The notes under the pieces were generated by a model. It was not told the DNA's origin and searched no databases. It saw only the letters and a list, made by a program, of their open reading frames with translations. Positions 7,267-14,283 of a stretch of DNA of 16,116 nt are shown here, one piece after another. Every line of letters begins with the position of its first letter. The first letter of the stretch is position 1. Both the position numbers and the translations under genes were made by a program. The DNA comes from Microcaldota archaeon (GTDB lineage Archaea > Micrarchaeota > Micrarchaeia > Burarchaeales > Fermentimicrarchaeaceae): contig JAPLWT010000016.1 of assembly GCA_026396455.1 (NCBI GenBank), positions 1-16,116 of the forward strand. The letters run 5' to 3'.

Positions 7267-8402
7267 TAGACCAACTCCCTGTAAACACCTATCGTCTCAT
7301 CAGCTGCCCTTCCCCAGCTGAACTTCCTCGCATCCTCTACTTCATATATCCCCATTGTGTGGTTGAGCACTCTGTATTTCAGCAACGCTATGATATCCTC
7401 TGCCATCCTGTTTACGTCCCAGAAATCAACCTTCAAGCAGTGAGGAGTTATCTCGCTCACGCCGGATGTTTTTGATAGGATTATCGGAGTGCCGCTTGCC
7501 ATTGCCTCAAGAGCAGTTATCCCAAATGGCTCTGAGACGCTTGGAAGTACGTACACATCACTTTTAGCGTATGCTTCCTTGAGCTGGCTCTCTGGGAGAT
7601 AACCAAGGAAGGTCACATTGTCGCTTATGCCAAGTTGTATGGAGTAGTTTATGAGGTAGGGGAGCATGTCGCCCCCACCTGCCATGACAAAATGAACATT
7701 TTTCATCGCAGAGAGAACTTTCTGGGCAGTCTGCAGGAATTGCACAGGCCCTTTCTGCTCTGCCATTCGGCCTAGGAACAGCACTACCTTCTCTTTCGAG
7801 TATTTCTTGACTTCCCATTTCTTCTTGAACTTCTCAGGGTCGACTCCGTTGTAGATAACTCTTATCTTGCTGCAATCCATCCCGAATTTACCCACTAGCT
7901 GTCTCTTCATCATGTGGCTGACAGTTATCACCCTATCAGCTGCGTGCATGCCGGTTCTCTCGATATCAAGGATCTGCTGGTTTGCACCCATGGCAGAGCG
8001 GTCATATTCTGTAGAGTGAACTGTAGCTATATGCGGTTTCTTTATTTTCTGTTTTGCGAGTATGCCCGCCTTCATGGTGAGCCAGTCGTGATTGTGTATG
8101 AGGTCATATTCTCTCTCCCTGTTGTTCTTCTCAACCTCCTCCGCACATCTCAGGTTGTACTGCATAACTCTATTCATGAAATCAGCGCCATATGTCTCTC
8201 TAGCAGTGTAAGGTCCGAAGTGCACAGGCATTACTTGGATAAGTCTCGGAGTGGTTCCCTTCATCTCAAACTCGGTTCTAGGCATGTAGAAGTCCACTTC
8301 TATTCCTCTGTTTGCCAGTGCGTGTGTCAACTCATAGCAATGGACTCCTAATCCTCCGCTTTTGAAGGGGGGGAACTCCCACCCTAGCATTGCTATGCGC
8401 AC
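7266..8402 (-). CDS. GT4-type glycosyltransferase, glycogen/starch-synthase-like
   Basis: 378 aa with a GT-B fold. The N-terminal domain carries KSGGLG (14-19), the nucleotide-sugar loop typical of glycogen synthases, and HNHDW (103-107). The C-terminal domain carries GRMAEQKG (211-218), with the phosphate-binding Arg and Lys, and the EX7E motif EPFGITALE (291-299). Retaining transfer of glucose or another sugar from a nucleotide-sugar donor is expected. Linkage to GH57 favours glycogen synthesis, but surface-glycan synthesis is possible. The GTG start at 8402 is set by GAGGTGA 4 nt upstream. A TATA-like TTTTATAAA at 8468-8476 would give a leader of about 45 nt. It is first gene of the three-gene operon and overlaps the next start by one base. 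Confidence 0.88.
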   Translation of the reverse strand: MRIAMLGWEFPPFKSGGLGVHCYELTHALANRGIEVDFYMPRTEFEMKGTTPRLIQVMPVHFGPYTARETYGADFMNRVMQYNLRCAEEVEKNNREREYDLIHNHDWLTMKAGILAKQKIKKPHIATVHSTEYDRSAMGANQQILDIERTGMHAADRVITVSHMMKRQLVGKFGMDCSKIRVIYNGVDPEKFKKKWEVKKYSKEKVVLFLGRMAEQKGPVQFLQTAQKVLSAMKNVHFVMAGGGDMLPYLINYSIQLGISDNVTFLGYLPESQLKEAYAKSDVYVLPSVSEPFGITALEAMASGTPIILSKTSGVSEITPHCLKVDFWDVNRMAEDIIALLKYRVLNHTMGIYEVEDARKFSWGRAADETIGVYRELV

Positions 8403-8467
8403 AAGTTCACCTCTTACATCACTCCTAAAGTATCTACTAAGTCTCAGTTAAACTATGTAAACAAAGG

Positions 8468-8476
8468 TTTATAAAA
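8468..8476 (-). promoter_or_regulatory. TATA box of the GT4-GH57-DUF5752 operon
   Basis: TTTTATAAA on the minus strand. The predicted start of transcription is near 8447, giving a leader of about 45 nt that holds the SD site GAGGTGA at 8407-8413. No other good TATA lies closer. Confidence 0.5.
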
Positions 8477-8715
8477 TGAACTGCTTGAGACTGGTATGGG
8501 CAGTTTTGTAATTATTAGCGTCTGAGAATTTGGGTAATTTTAAAGCAGTTAAAAATTTTACAAAAAAATTGGTAAAATATCATTTTGGAAAGTTAGTTCA
8601 GTATATAAAACCTCAGAAATGAAAATCACATCTGTAATACAAGATGGGAAGAATTATCTAAGATACAGACGAGAATAAAGGGTAGTTTTAGATGGTAATA
8701 CTATTTAGATAAAAT

Positions 8716-8850
8716 AGTGGTACAAGTCAGTTCATTGCTTTTGATATAACTGGGAAACCATGAAGAGAACCAATAAAAAATTTAATGAGAGCAAGAGAAG
8801 CATCAAAGGAGTTTAGCAGAACATACTTGAATGATGAGACAGAAAAGTAA
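8716..8850 (+). pseudogene. Possible decayed coding fragment of unknown family
   Basis: One frame reads 44 sense codons interrupted by a single TGA at 8761-8763, ending at TAA 8848-8850. The second part (REPIKNLMRA, then the EASKEF region) has a charged, helical composition like real protein. An upstream piece in another frame (8619-8678) could be the original N-terminus, so at least one frameshift would also be needed. I do not recognise the family. Low confidence: AT-rich DNA can give such runs by chance. Confidence 0.2.
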
Positions 8851-8913
8851 GTTGCAGGAACTTGCAAAAAGATTCAATAGGATCTCAAACACTTCTCGCT
8901 CAGTACCCAATAC

Positions 8914-8921
8914 TTTTAAAT
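8914..8921 (+). promoter_or_regulatory. TATA box of the tRNA-Tyr gene
   Basis: TTTTAAAT, centred about 32 bp before the first base of the mature tRNA-Tyr, normal spacing for an archaeal tRNA promoter. Confidence 0.55.
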
Positions 8922-8949
8922 GCATGAATGTGAAAAAAAGATATGCGCT

Positions 8950-9051
8950 CCCGCCATAGCTCAATTTGGTAGAGCATCCGGCTGTAGCTTGCATTGCTGG
9001 CTTTTTCCAGCAGAAACCGGATGGTTGGGTGTTCAAATCACCCTGGCGGGA
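8950..9051 (+). tRNA. tRNA-Tyr (GTA) with a 28-nt intron
   Basis: The cloverleaf closes fully. The acceptor stem is CCCGCCA (8950-8956) with TGGCGGG (9044-9050) and discriminator A. The C1-G72 pair is the archaeal tRNA-Tyr identity element. The D stem is GCTC/GAGC. The anticodon stem is TCCGG (8977-8981) with CCGGA (9017-9021). The anticodon is GTA at 8984-8986. The T stem is GGGTG/CACCC with loop TTCAAAT. An insertion lies after position 37. Mature length is 74 nt. The 3' CCA is not encoded. Confidence 0.95.
8988..9015 (+). other. Intron in tRNA-Tyr at position 37/38
   Basis: 28 nt between G37 and A38. Exon CTGT (8982-8985) can pair with intron GCAG (9009-9012, one wobble). This leaves 3-nt bulges AGC (8986-8988) and AAA (9014-9016) around the splice sites, close to the bulge-helix-bulge expected by the archaeal splicing endonuclease. 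An alternative internal hairpin TGCTGG/CCAGCA (8995-9000 with 9007-9012) uses some of the same bases. Confidence 0.85.
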
Positions 9052-9082
9052 TTTCAGTTATTGTCGACATATTCGATAATGG

Positions 9083-9090
9083 TTTAAATA
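9083..9090 (+). promoter_or_regulatory. TATA box of the tRNA-Asp gene
   Basis: TTTAAATA, centred about 31 bp before the tRNA-Asp start. It shows the second tRNA can be transcribed independently of the first. Confidence 0.55.
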
Positions 9091-9117
9091 GTTTGTTTTT
9101 CAAAAAGATATCCGCAT

Positions 9118-9189
9118 GCCTTGGTAGTGTAGTGGTTAGCATTCAGGCTTGTCAAGCCTGCGACCCGGGTTCGAATCCCGGCCAGGGCG
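9118..9189 (+). tRNA. tRNA-Asp (GTC)
   Basis: 72 nt, intron-free. The acceptor is GCCTTGG with CCAGGGC (one T-G pair) and discriminator G, as expected for Asp. The D arm is GTGT-AGTGGTTA-GCAT, the common Asp form. The anticodon stem is CAGGC/GCCTG with loop TTGTCAA, anticodon GTC. The variable loop is 4 nt. The T stem is CCGGG/CCCGG with TTCGAAT. The 3' CCA is not encoded. Confidence 0.96.
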
Positions 9190-9265
9190 TAGTTGATCTA
9201 ACCCCCTCAATGTCAAAATTATTAATCTTTGTTTATCAAAATCTTACTGATACAAAGGTAAATTT

Positions 9266-9991
9266 ATGGATCCTACCGTAATGGGCATAGCCTTGGTGAC
9301 ATTCCTGTCAACGCTGGTAGGAGGTGCAGTCACCATAAAGTTTAGAAATGTTTTACCTTACTTTTTCGCATTTGCTTCAGGAAGCTTGATTGCTGTATCT
9401 TTCTTTGATATACTGCCGGAGAGCCTGGAGATCGCAGAATCAATCGCTTTACCAGTAAGATATGTTATGATAACTGTCGTAGCATCTTTTTTCTTTTATA
9501 GCTTTTTAGAAAAATACTTCTTGACCCACCATTACCATGAAGACGAAGGAAGGGAACATGGACACATAATGGGTCCCATAGGGGCAGGTGGTTTGGTCAT
9601 ACACAGCTTCTTGGACGGGGTTGCGATAGGGACAGCGTACCAAGTTAATGCTTCAATTGGTCTGATAGTGGCTTTCGCGGTTATATCCCATGATTTTACT
9701 GATGGAGCGAATACTGTCACACTAATGCTAAAGAATAAGCACCCTGTTAAGAATGCAACATTGTTTTTACTTATGGATGCGATAGCTCCTGTCCTTGGCG
9801 TATTATTTGCATCATTGATTAACATAAGTCAAGTGATTCTCGCTTTGATACTGGCAGTATTTACGGGGGAGTTCATATATCTTGGGGCTGCTAACCTGCT
9901 GCCAGAAACACACAAGCATGAGCCTTGGAAAATGAATCTATGCATGGCGCTTGGCATTCTCCTGATTTTAATACTCACTTCAATAATCTAG
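9266..9991 (+). CDS. ZIP family divalent metal transporter
   Basis: 241 aa, seven or eight predicted membrane helices. The His-rich cytosolic loop HHYHEDEGREHGH (88-100) precedes helix 4, which carries the metal-site motif HSFLDGVAIG (113-122). Helix 5 carries SHDFTDG (141-147), where most ZIPs have HExPH, so the second metal-ligand set is the Asp-containing variant. LLPE (211-214) is also typical. Uptake of zinc, iron or manganese into the cytoplasm is the family role; the ion cannot be told from sequence. ATG 9266 has a weak SD (AAAGGT, 9254-9259) and a TATA-like TTTATCAA at about 9235. Its TAG stop overlaps the TAG of the convergent Nre gene in one CTAG palindrome. Confidence 0.9.
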   Translation: MDPTVMGIALVTFLSTLVGGAVTIKFRNVLPYFFAFASGSLIAVSFFDILPESLEIAESIALPVRYVMITVVASFFFYSFLEKYFLTHHYHEDEGREHGHIMGPIGAGGLVIHSFLDGVAIGTAYQVNASIGLIVAFAVISHDFTDGANTVTLMLKNKHPVKNATLFLLMDAIAPVLGVLFASLINISQVILALILAVFTGEFIYLGAANLLPETHKHEPWKMNLCMALGILLILILTSII

Positions 9992-11310
9992 AGATAATCC
10001 TGAATCTTTTTCTGAAATAACGCTTCCTGCAGAAGCTTGCTGTTCTTTATCCACACGTTCACACTGATATCAAATTTTGAGAATATGTAAGCGAAAGCTT
10101 CTTTCAGAGTTGCAAATTTCATTGGTGTTTTCTTCACTGCATTTCTCACCGCCTCGCGCACATTCCACACGCCAACAGGCATGATATAGCCTGGGTGCGC
10201 TTCCCTGAGGATTATCGCGGCTGCCTGCCTCCTCTCTTTTTTCAGTTGTTCGGCCACAGCAAGCCTTGCGGAGAAATAGCATCCTCCTATAGCCGGATAC
10301 TCGCTCCTCCCCCCATATCCCTCGCAGTCGGAGAATATCGCAATTTCACTTCCCCGGGGGTTCCATATTGTCCTTGGATACCACGCCTCAATCAACTCAT
10401 AGCTCCAGCGGGATGGAATCATCAGTGCAATCCATCGGTTATCAAGAGCAGTGTGTTCATAAACTCTGAATTCGTTTATCAAAGGAAATGCCTTGACTTC
10501 ATCCAAAAGATTTTTTGAGAGCATGCTGTCTACGGCAGTGATGGACCATCTTGTGGGAACAAATCTCCTGTTCTTCTCGATTCCGAACAGCCCTGCTGAG
10601 AACGCTTTCTGTATTTTTGAAACCAGAACATTATCGCGGTAAAGCTGTATGACTGCTTCAGAAGCTCTCAGGTCTGTGTCGCTGAAAGCCTTCTCAATTT
10701 TGTGGTCCGCGGTTGAGGATATCAGATCAATATTTTTCAATGGTGCAGAAGGACCGAAAGGCTGGACCTCGTCATCCAGAGCAATTCTTCCAACAGGCTT
10801 TTTCATGAACTCTGCGTCCACCTCTGTGGGTGCCTTTGACAACGCCAGCTCTCTTGTGAGCTCTACAATCTTGCCTGCATCCACATCCCTCACATTCACC
10901 CTATATTTTCCTCTCACAAGCTGGAAACGGAATTCTGCGATTTCCTCTATGCTTTTTCCTTGCCACATCTCCGGGGTACCAAGCAGAGCTGTATCGCCTG
11001 TGACTGGCGGTATGAGCGGTCCTATGTTCACATAAGGATAACCCATCCTGCCAATGAACAAGTCAGGGGGGGAAGAGCCCTCGAGCGTGAGGCTGTCAAT
11101 CAATGGCTTTGTTTTCATCTGGGCATAGAATTTGACAAGTATTGGGCAGCTATCCTTGCCGCAGAGCAGCTTTGAGCCCTTGCAGATCGCACATCGTGTA
11201 TCCTGCCTGGAATCGGGCGTGCCGAATGAGATAGTCTCCCTTTTACCTGACAGCTCCCGTAGGGAACTCTGCTCCTCAACGAGCTGCGAAACCCATAAAT
11301 TTGTTGGCAC
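9988..11310 (-). CDS. nreA: Nre family DNA repair protein with zinc finger and C-terminal PIP box
   Basis: 440 aa with the start chosen here. A zinc-finger-like cluster lies near the N-terminus: C40, C43, C50, C55, within CAICKGSKLLCGKDSCP. Conserved archaeal Nre (DUF650/DUF651) text follows, including LFIGRMGYPYVNIGPL (84-99) and RRFVPTRWSITAVD (248-261). The protein ends in QKKIQDYL (433-440), a PCNA-interacting PIP box at the extreme C-terminus. Haloferax NreA is known to act with PCNA in repair of mitomycin C damage. The longest ORF begins at 11382, inside the divergent radical SAM gene. GTG 11310 is preferred because it lies 24 nt from the TATA at 11331-11336, implying a leaderless mRNA. 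It is divergent from another likely repair enzyme. Confidence 0.9.
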   Translation of the reverse strand: MPTNLWVSQLVEEQSSLRELSGKRETISFGTPDSRQDTRCAICKGSKLLCGKDSCPILVKFYAQMKTKPLIDSLTLEGSSPPDLFIGRMGYPYVNIGPLIPPVTGDTALLGTPEMWQGKSIEEIAEFRFQLVRGKYRVNVRDVDAGKIVELTRELALSKAPTEVDAEFMKKPVGRIALDDEVQPFGPSAPLKNIDLISSTADHKIEKAFSDTDLRASEAVIQLYRDNVLVSKIQKAFSAGLFGIEKNRRFVPTRWSITAVDSMLSKNLLDEVKAFPLINEFRVYEHTALDNRWIALMIPSRWSYELIEAWYPRTIWNPRGSEIAIFSDCEGYGGRSEYPAIGGCYFSARLAVAEQLKKERRQAAAIILREAHPGYIMPVGVWNVREAVRNAVKKTPMKFATLKEAFAYIFSKFDISVNVWIKNSKLLQEALFQKKIQDYL

Positions 11311-11330
11311 GACAAAACTATGAATGTCAA

Positions 11331-11336
11331 TATATA
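11331..11336. promoter_or_regulatory. Palindromic TATA element between nreA and the radical SAM gene
   Basis: TATATA (in AATATATACA). On the minus strand its centre is 24 nt from GTG 11310. On the plus strand a start 25 nt away falls near 11359, 4 nt before the SD AGGTGG and 14 nt before GTG 11373. One element can therefore serve both genes. Confidence 0.55.
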
Positions 11337-11362
11337 CAATCTTTTCTGAGGGGTAACTTTCC

Positions 11363-11368
11363 AGGTGG
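11363..11368 (+). promoter_or_regulatory. SD site that sets the radical SAM start
   Basis: AGGTGG, 4 nt before GTG 11373. It favours this start over the ATG at 11301, which lies upstream of the TATA element. Confidence 0.65.
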
Positions 11369-11372
11369 ACTT

Positions 11373-12176
11373 GTGATAGCAAATGAAGTCAGGTGCAAAA
11401 CCCTGCTCAACCCCAGCAAGCTTGCCGTCTACTGCATCAACCCTTATGTTGGCTGCCAGCATGCCTGCTCATACTGCTATGCAAACCCCCTCACAAGGAG
11501 GTTCAGCAGGCATTCCGAGCAATGGGGGGAGTTCGTTGACGTGAAGATTAATGCACCCGAAATTCTGAGAAAAGAGGTTTCATCAAGGAAGAGAGGCCAG
11601 GTTTTCATTTCGTCACTCACGGACGCGTACCAGCCTCTTGAGAAAAAATACGAGCTTACCAGGAAATTGCTCGGGATACTGCTTGAGAACCAATTCCCGG
11701 TCTGCATCCAGACTAAATCATCCCTGGTCACCAGAGATGTTGACCTGCTAAAAAAATTCAACGAGCGCGAGGTTGGCTTCACCATAACAACGCTTGATGA
11801 GTCTGTGAGGAGGAACTTCGAGCCTCTTTCATCTCCCGTAAAAGAGAGGCTTGAAGCCCTTAAGCTGCTGCAGGAAAACGGGATAAGGACGTATATTTTC
11901 GTTGGACCTGTGCTACCGCACCTGACTGACAGGAATTTGGAGGAGCTTGTGAAAACCGCTTCTGAGCTTAAGGTGGATTATCTCTGGTTTGACAAGCTGA
12001 ACCTCAAGCCGGGCGTATGGGAGAATATGCAAAAAATACTGGAGGAATCCTACCCACAGCTTTTGCCAGTTTGGAGGGAGATATTCTTCTCAAAAAAAGA
12101 TTATTACGAAAAATTTAGAGAAATGGCAGTGCAGCTCTGCAAGAAATATAATGTCAGCTACAGGTTCTGCTACTGA
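11373..12176 (+). CDS. SPL-type radical SAM protein (spore photoproduct lyase-like, COG1533 type)
   Basis: 267 aa. The N-terminus (KTLLNPSKLAVYCINPYVGC) is typical of the SplB-like/Rv2578c radical SAM group. The 4Fe-4S-binding motif is CQHACSYCYA, with C28, C32 and C35. FISSLTDAYQPLE (about 79-91) matches the conserved (S)xTDxYQPxE region of this group. It should cleave S-adenosylmethionine to a 5'-deoxyadenosyl radical. True spore photoproduct lyases repair UV thymine dimers, but archaeal relatives are uncharacterised and may act elsewhere. GTG 11373 is chosen because of the SD at 11363-11368. The longer ATG at 11301 would start upstream of the predicted promoter. Divergence from nreA suggests DNA repair (inference). 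Confidence 0.85.
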   Translation: MIANEVRCKTLLNPSKLAVYCINPYVGCQHACSYCYANPLTRRFSRHSEQWGEFVDVKINAPEILRKEVSSRKRGQVFISSLTDAYQPLEKKYELTRKLLGILLENQFPVCIQTKSSLVTRDVDLLKKFNEREVGFTITTLDESVRRNFEPLSSPVKERLEALKLLQENGIRTYIFVGPVLPHLTDRNLEELVKTASELKVDYLWFDKLNLKPGVWENMQKILEESYPQLLPVWREIFFSKKDYYEKFREMAVQLCKKYNVSYRFCY

Positions 12177-12200
12177 TTAGCTGACATTTCTGAGGTAAAT

Positions 12201-12208
12201 ATTATAAG
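12201..12208 (+). promoter_or_regulatory. TATA box of the CysRS gene
   Basis: ATTATAAG, centred 27 bp before the ATG at 12232, implying a leaderless or nearly leaderless mRNA. No SD is present. Confidence 0.55.
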
Positions 12209-12231
12209 ACCAGAAGACGTCTTTATTACTG

Positions 12232-13464
12232 ATGACTAGACTGTTGGTTTACGACACCATGGCGAGAAGGAAGAGGGAGTTCACTCCTATCAAGAAGGGC
12301 GGAGTGCGGCTCTACACCTGCGGCCCCAGTGTCTATTCAAAATCCCACCTCGGGAACTTCCGCACCTATGTTTTTGAGGATGTGGTGAAGCGGGTTCTTA
12401 TGTTCATGGGATACAGAGTCAGGCATGTGATGAACATTACAGACATCGAGGACAAGGCAGTGAGGGCTGCAAAGGGGGATATGAAGAAACTTATTGAGAT
12501 AACCAGAAGGAATGAAAGGATTTTCATGAAGAATTCCCACGACCTTAACATTATCCCTGCTGATGCTTACCCGCGCGCAACTGAGAGCATAAATTCAATG
12601 GTGGAAGTGATAAGGAAACTCGAGAGGAAAGGGCTGACCTTAAAGGATGGGAGGGGCAATGTGTTCTTCGACGTATCGCGGTTCCCAGGCTACGGAAGGC
12701 TCTCCCGTTCAAGGTTCATGCATCCACTAGACAAAAGGGTCTACAAGGATGATTACTACCAGAGGGAAGCTGGGAATTTTGCGCTATGGAAGGCCTGGAA
12801 AAAGAGCGATGGCAATGTAGTCTATGATACCGAACTGGGAAGAGGTCGGCCCGGCTGGCATATAGAGTGCAGCGCCATGAGCATGCGTTATCTTGGCACT
12901 CCTTTCGACATGCACATGGGCGGAGTGGACAACATATTCGCGCATCACGAGAATGAGATAGCACAGAGCGAAGGTGCTACTGGCAGGAAGGTTGCGAACT
13001 ACTGGGTGCATGTGCGCCATCTCCTGATGGAAGGGAAAAAGATGAGCAAGTCCCTTGGGAACTTCTACACTGTTGACGACATACACCGGATGGGCTATGG
13101 TTACGATGCGATAAGGGTGCATCTGCTTGGAACGCATTACAGAAAACGGCTCAACTTCACTTTTGCAGGTCTTAGGGATGCAGCCAAGGAGTTGGAGAGG
13201 TGCAAATGCTGCGCCCGCTCCCTGAAGCAAAGGGAGTTCTGGGAGGATAATCCCGAAGTGGATGAACTCACAAAAAAGATGCTTGCGGAATTTGAGGGCA
13301 GAGTATGCGACGATTTTGACACGCCAAGTGCCACCAGGATATTCTGCTCCTTTGTCTGCGACCTGCAGGAATTCATAGAGAAAAGGAAAATTGGAAAAAG
13401 AAACGCCAAAAGTGCGCTGGATGCGTTATGCAGGATGGATTCCGTGCTTGGTTTTATGCATTAG
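12232..13464 (+). CDS. cysS: Cysteinyl-tRNA synthetase
   Basis: 410 aa, class I synthetase that charges tRNA-Cys. The HIGH-equivalent is HLGN (39-42) and KMSKS is at 270-274. Zinc and substrate ligands C30, C213, H238 and E242 are in TCGP, GWHIECSAM and AHHENEIAQSE, as in the E. coli enzyme. DDFDTP (360-365) begins the helical domain. At 410 aa it is shorter than E. coli CysS (461 aa), with a reduced C-terminal anticodon-binding end. The presence of CysRS means this archaeon charges Cys directly, at least in part, unlike methanogens that rely on SepRS/SepCysS. The start fits a leaderless mRNA. It is co-directional with the radical SAM and carbonic-anhydrase-like genes. Confidence 0.96.
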   Translation: MTRLLVYDTMARRKREFTPIKKGGVRLYTCGPSVYSKSHLGNFRTYVFEDVVKRVLMFMGYRVRHVMNITDIEDKAVRAAKGDMKKLIEITRRNERIFMKNSHDLNIIPADAYPRATESINSMVEVIRKLERKGLTLKDGRGNVFFDVSRFPGYGRLSRSRFMHPLDKRVYKDDYYQREAGNFALWKAWKKSDGNVVYDTELGRGRPGWHIECSAMSMRYLGTPFDMHMGGVDNIFAHHENEIAQSEGATGRKVANYWVHVRHLLMEGKKMSKSLGNFYTVDDIHRMGYGYDAIRVHLLGTHYRKRLNFTFAGLRDAAKELERCKCCARSLKQREFWEDNPEVDELTKKMLAEFEGRVCDDFDTPSATRIFCSFVCDLQEFIEKRKIGKRNAKSALDALCRMDSVLGFMH

Positions 13465-13508
13465 GGAATTCAGCATAGGTTAAAAAGTCATAAGTAAGAA
13501 ATACTTTT

Positions 13509-13964
13509 ATGAAATATTTACATCCGAAAGCGGAAGTTGTAGGTGATGTCTCTATTGGCGATGGCTCCTCTGTCTGGGCTTTTGCAGTGATCAGGGGGGA
13601 TGAGGGGAAGATAACTATTGGAAAAAATGTCAGCGTGCAGGAGCACTGCGTTATTCACGGGGAGAAAGTCAGCATTGGCGATAATGTCACTATAGGCCAC
13701 TCTGCGGTTGTCCATGGCGCTAGGATTGGAAGCAATGTGCTTGTCGGAATAGGCGCTATAGTGCTTGACGGGGCGGAAATCGGCGATTGGGTGGTAATTG
13801 GGGCTGGAGCTGTTGTTCCACCGGGCATGAAAGTTAAGTCGAACAGTCTAGTTCTTGGAATTCCGGCGAAGGTTGCGAGAGAACTTAATGAAGAGGACAG
13901 GAAGCTGGTAGTAAGCTCCTATGAAAAATATGTGGAGAGAGTCAAGAAGCTTGGCAAGGAGTGA
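13509..13964 (+). CDS. Gamma-carbonic-anhydrase-like left-handed beta-helix protein
   Basis: 151 aa of hexapeptide repeats ([IV]G-x4 pattern, about residues 8-115) and a C-terminal helix (about 127-151), as in the YrdA/CamH-type gamma-carbonic anhydrases. The three predicted metal histidines are H50, H64 and H69 (EHCVIHG, GHSAVVHG). The conserved R29 and D31 are in IRGDEG. The acidic proton-shuttle loop of Methanosarcina Cam is missing, as in the CamH/YrdA branch, so activity is uncertain. CO2/bicarbonate interconversion is the best guess; an acyltransferase role is less likely because the His set is intact. Start ATG 13509 follows an AT-rich stretch (GTTAAAAAG near 13478-13486) at leaderless spacing. 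The stop is 3 bp from the convergent PspC stop. Confidence 0.85.
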   Translation: MKYLHPKAEVVGDVSIGDGSSVWAFAVIRGDEGKITIGKNVSVQEHCVIHGEKVSIGDNVTIGHSAVVHGARIGSNVLVGIGAIVLDGAEIGDWVVIGAGAVVPPGMKVKSNSLVLGIPAKVARELNEEDRKLVVSSYEKYVERVKKLGKE

Positions 13965-13967
13965 CGC

Positions 13968-14177
13968 TCACCATTTGTGTTTCGGGTTTGGAGGCATTAT
14001 CAACCAGGCTATGATGTAAGCCAGTATGCCCGAACCATTCAACGCAAGGAGAACCCAGATTAGCCTGACAAGAGTGGGATCCACATCAAAGTACTCTGCT
14101 ATTCCGCCGCAGACTCCTCCAAGAATTTTATTCTCGCCAGAGCGATAAAGCCTTTTCTTCTTGTCAAATTTGGGCAT
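13968..14177 (-). CDS. PspC domain membrane protein
   Basis: 69 aa, a stand-alone PspC domain. A basic N-terminus (KKKRLYRS, 6-13) precedes KILGGVCGGIAEYFDVDPTL (17-36), the family signature, and one long membrane helix (about 38-62) ending in WLIMPP. In bacteria PspC senses membrane stress with PspA/PspB. No such partners are seen here, so its role in this archaeon is unknown. The longest ORF starts at 14228, but ATG 14177 is preferred. It begins the family alignment and lies about 25 nt from the TATA TTAAATATAA at 14197-14206, implying a leaderless mRNA. Confidence 0.88.
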   Translation of the reverse strand: MPKFDKKKRLYRSGENKILGGVCGGIAEYFDVDPTLVRLIWVLLALNGSGILAYIIAWLIMPPNPKHKW

Positions 14178-14196
14178 GGTATGAATTGGAGAGAGA

Positions 14197-14206
14197 TTAT
14201 ATTTAA
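14197..14206 (-). promoter_or_regulatory. TATA box of the PspC gene
   Basis: TTAAATATAA on the minus strand, centred about 25 nt before ATG 14177. Confidence 0.55.
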
Positions 14207-14232
14207 GGCTGCCTAACTCGGCAACCACAATG

Positions 14233-14242
14233 TTTAAATATA
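14233..14242 (+). promoter_or_regulatory. TATA box upstream of the small ORF at 14284
   Basis: TTTAAATATA. The predicted transcription start is near 14262, about 22 nt before ATG 14284. It implies something on the plus strand between 14262 and 14380 is transcribed. Confidence 0.45.
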
Positions 14243-14283
14243 ACTTATTTCAAGTTCTACAGTCCTTCAAAGAGGCGACCGGT

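Larger units (their letters stand above)
8403..8949. other. AT-rich intergenic stretch without an intact gene
   Basis: About 550 bp, clearly more AT-rich than its surroundings. It holds the operon TATA (8468-8476), a plus-strand TATATAAA at 8602-8609, and the tRNA-Tyr TATA at 8914-8921. No uninterrupted ORF of convincing quality is present. Plus-strand frames contain protein-like pieces broken by stops: 8619-8678 (begins MKITSVIQDGKNYLRYRRE) and 8716-8850 (includes FIAFDITGKP, then one TGA, then EASKEFSRTYLNDETEK). These could be a decayed gene or chance. I see no inverted repeats, target duplications or family motif that would identify an element. Confidence 0.5.

Noticed and set aside
8831..8838. 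ATGATGA C-box-like motif in the AT-rich spacer
   Set aside because: No CTGA D-box follows at a workable distance.
8803..9036. Minus-strand ORF of 77 codons before and across tRNA-Tyr
   Set aside because: It overlaps most of the tRNA gene, and the AT-rich part has no SD or promoter.
11301..11372. N-terminal extension of the radical SAM protein from ATG 11301
   Set aside because: It would begin upstream of the predicted promoter, it overlaps the nreA start region, and the extra residues are not part of the family.
11311..11382. 24-residue N-terminal extension of nreA from ATG 11382
   Set aside because: It would start inside the divergent radical SAM gene, upstream of the TATA element.
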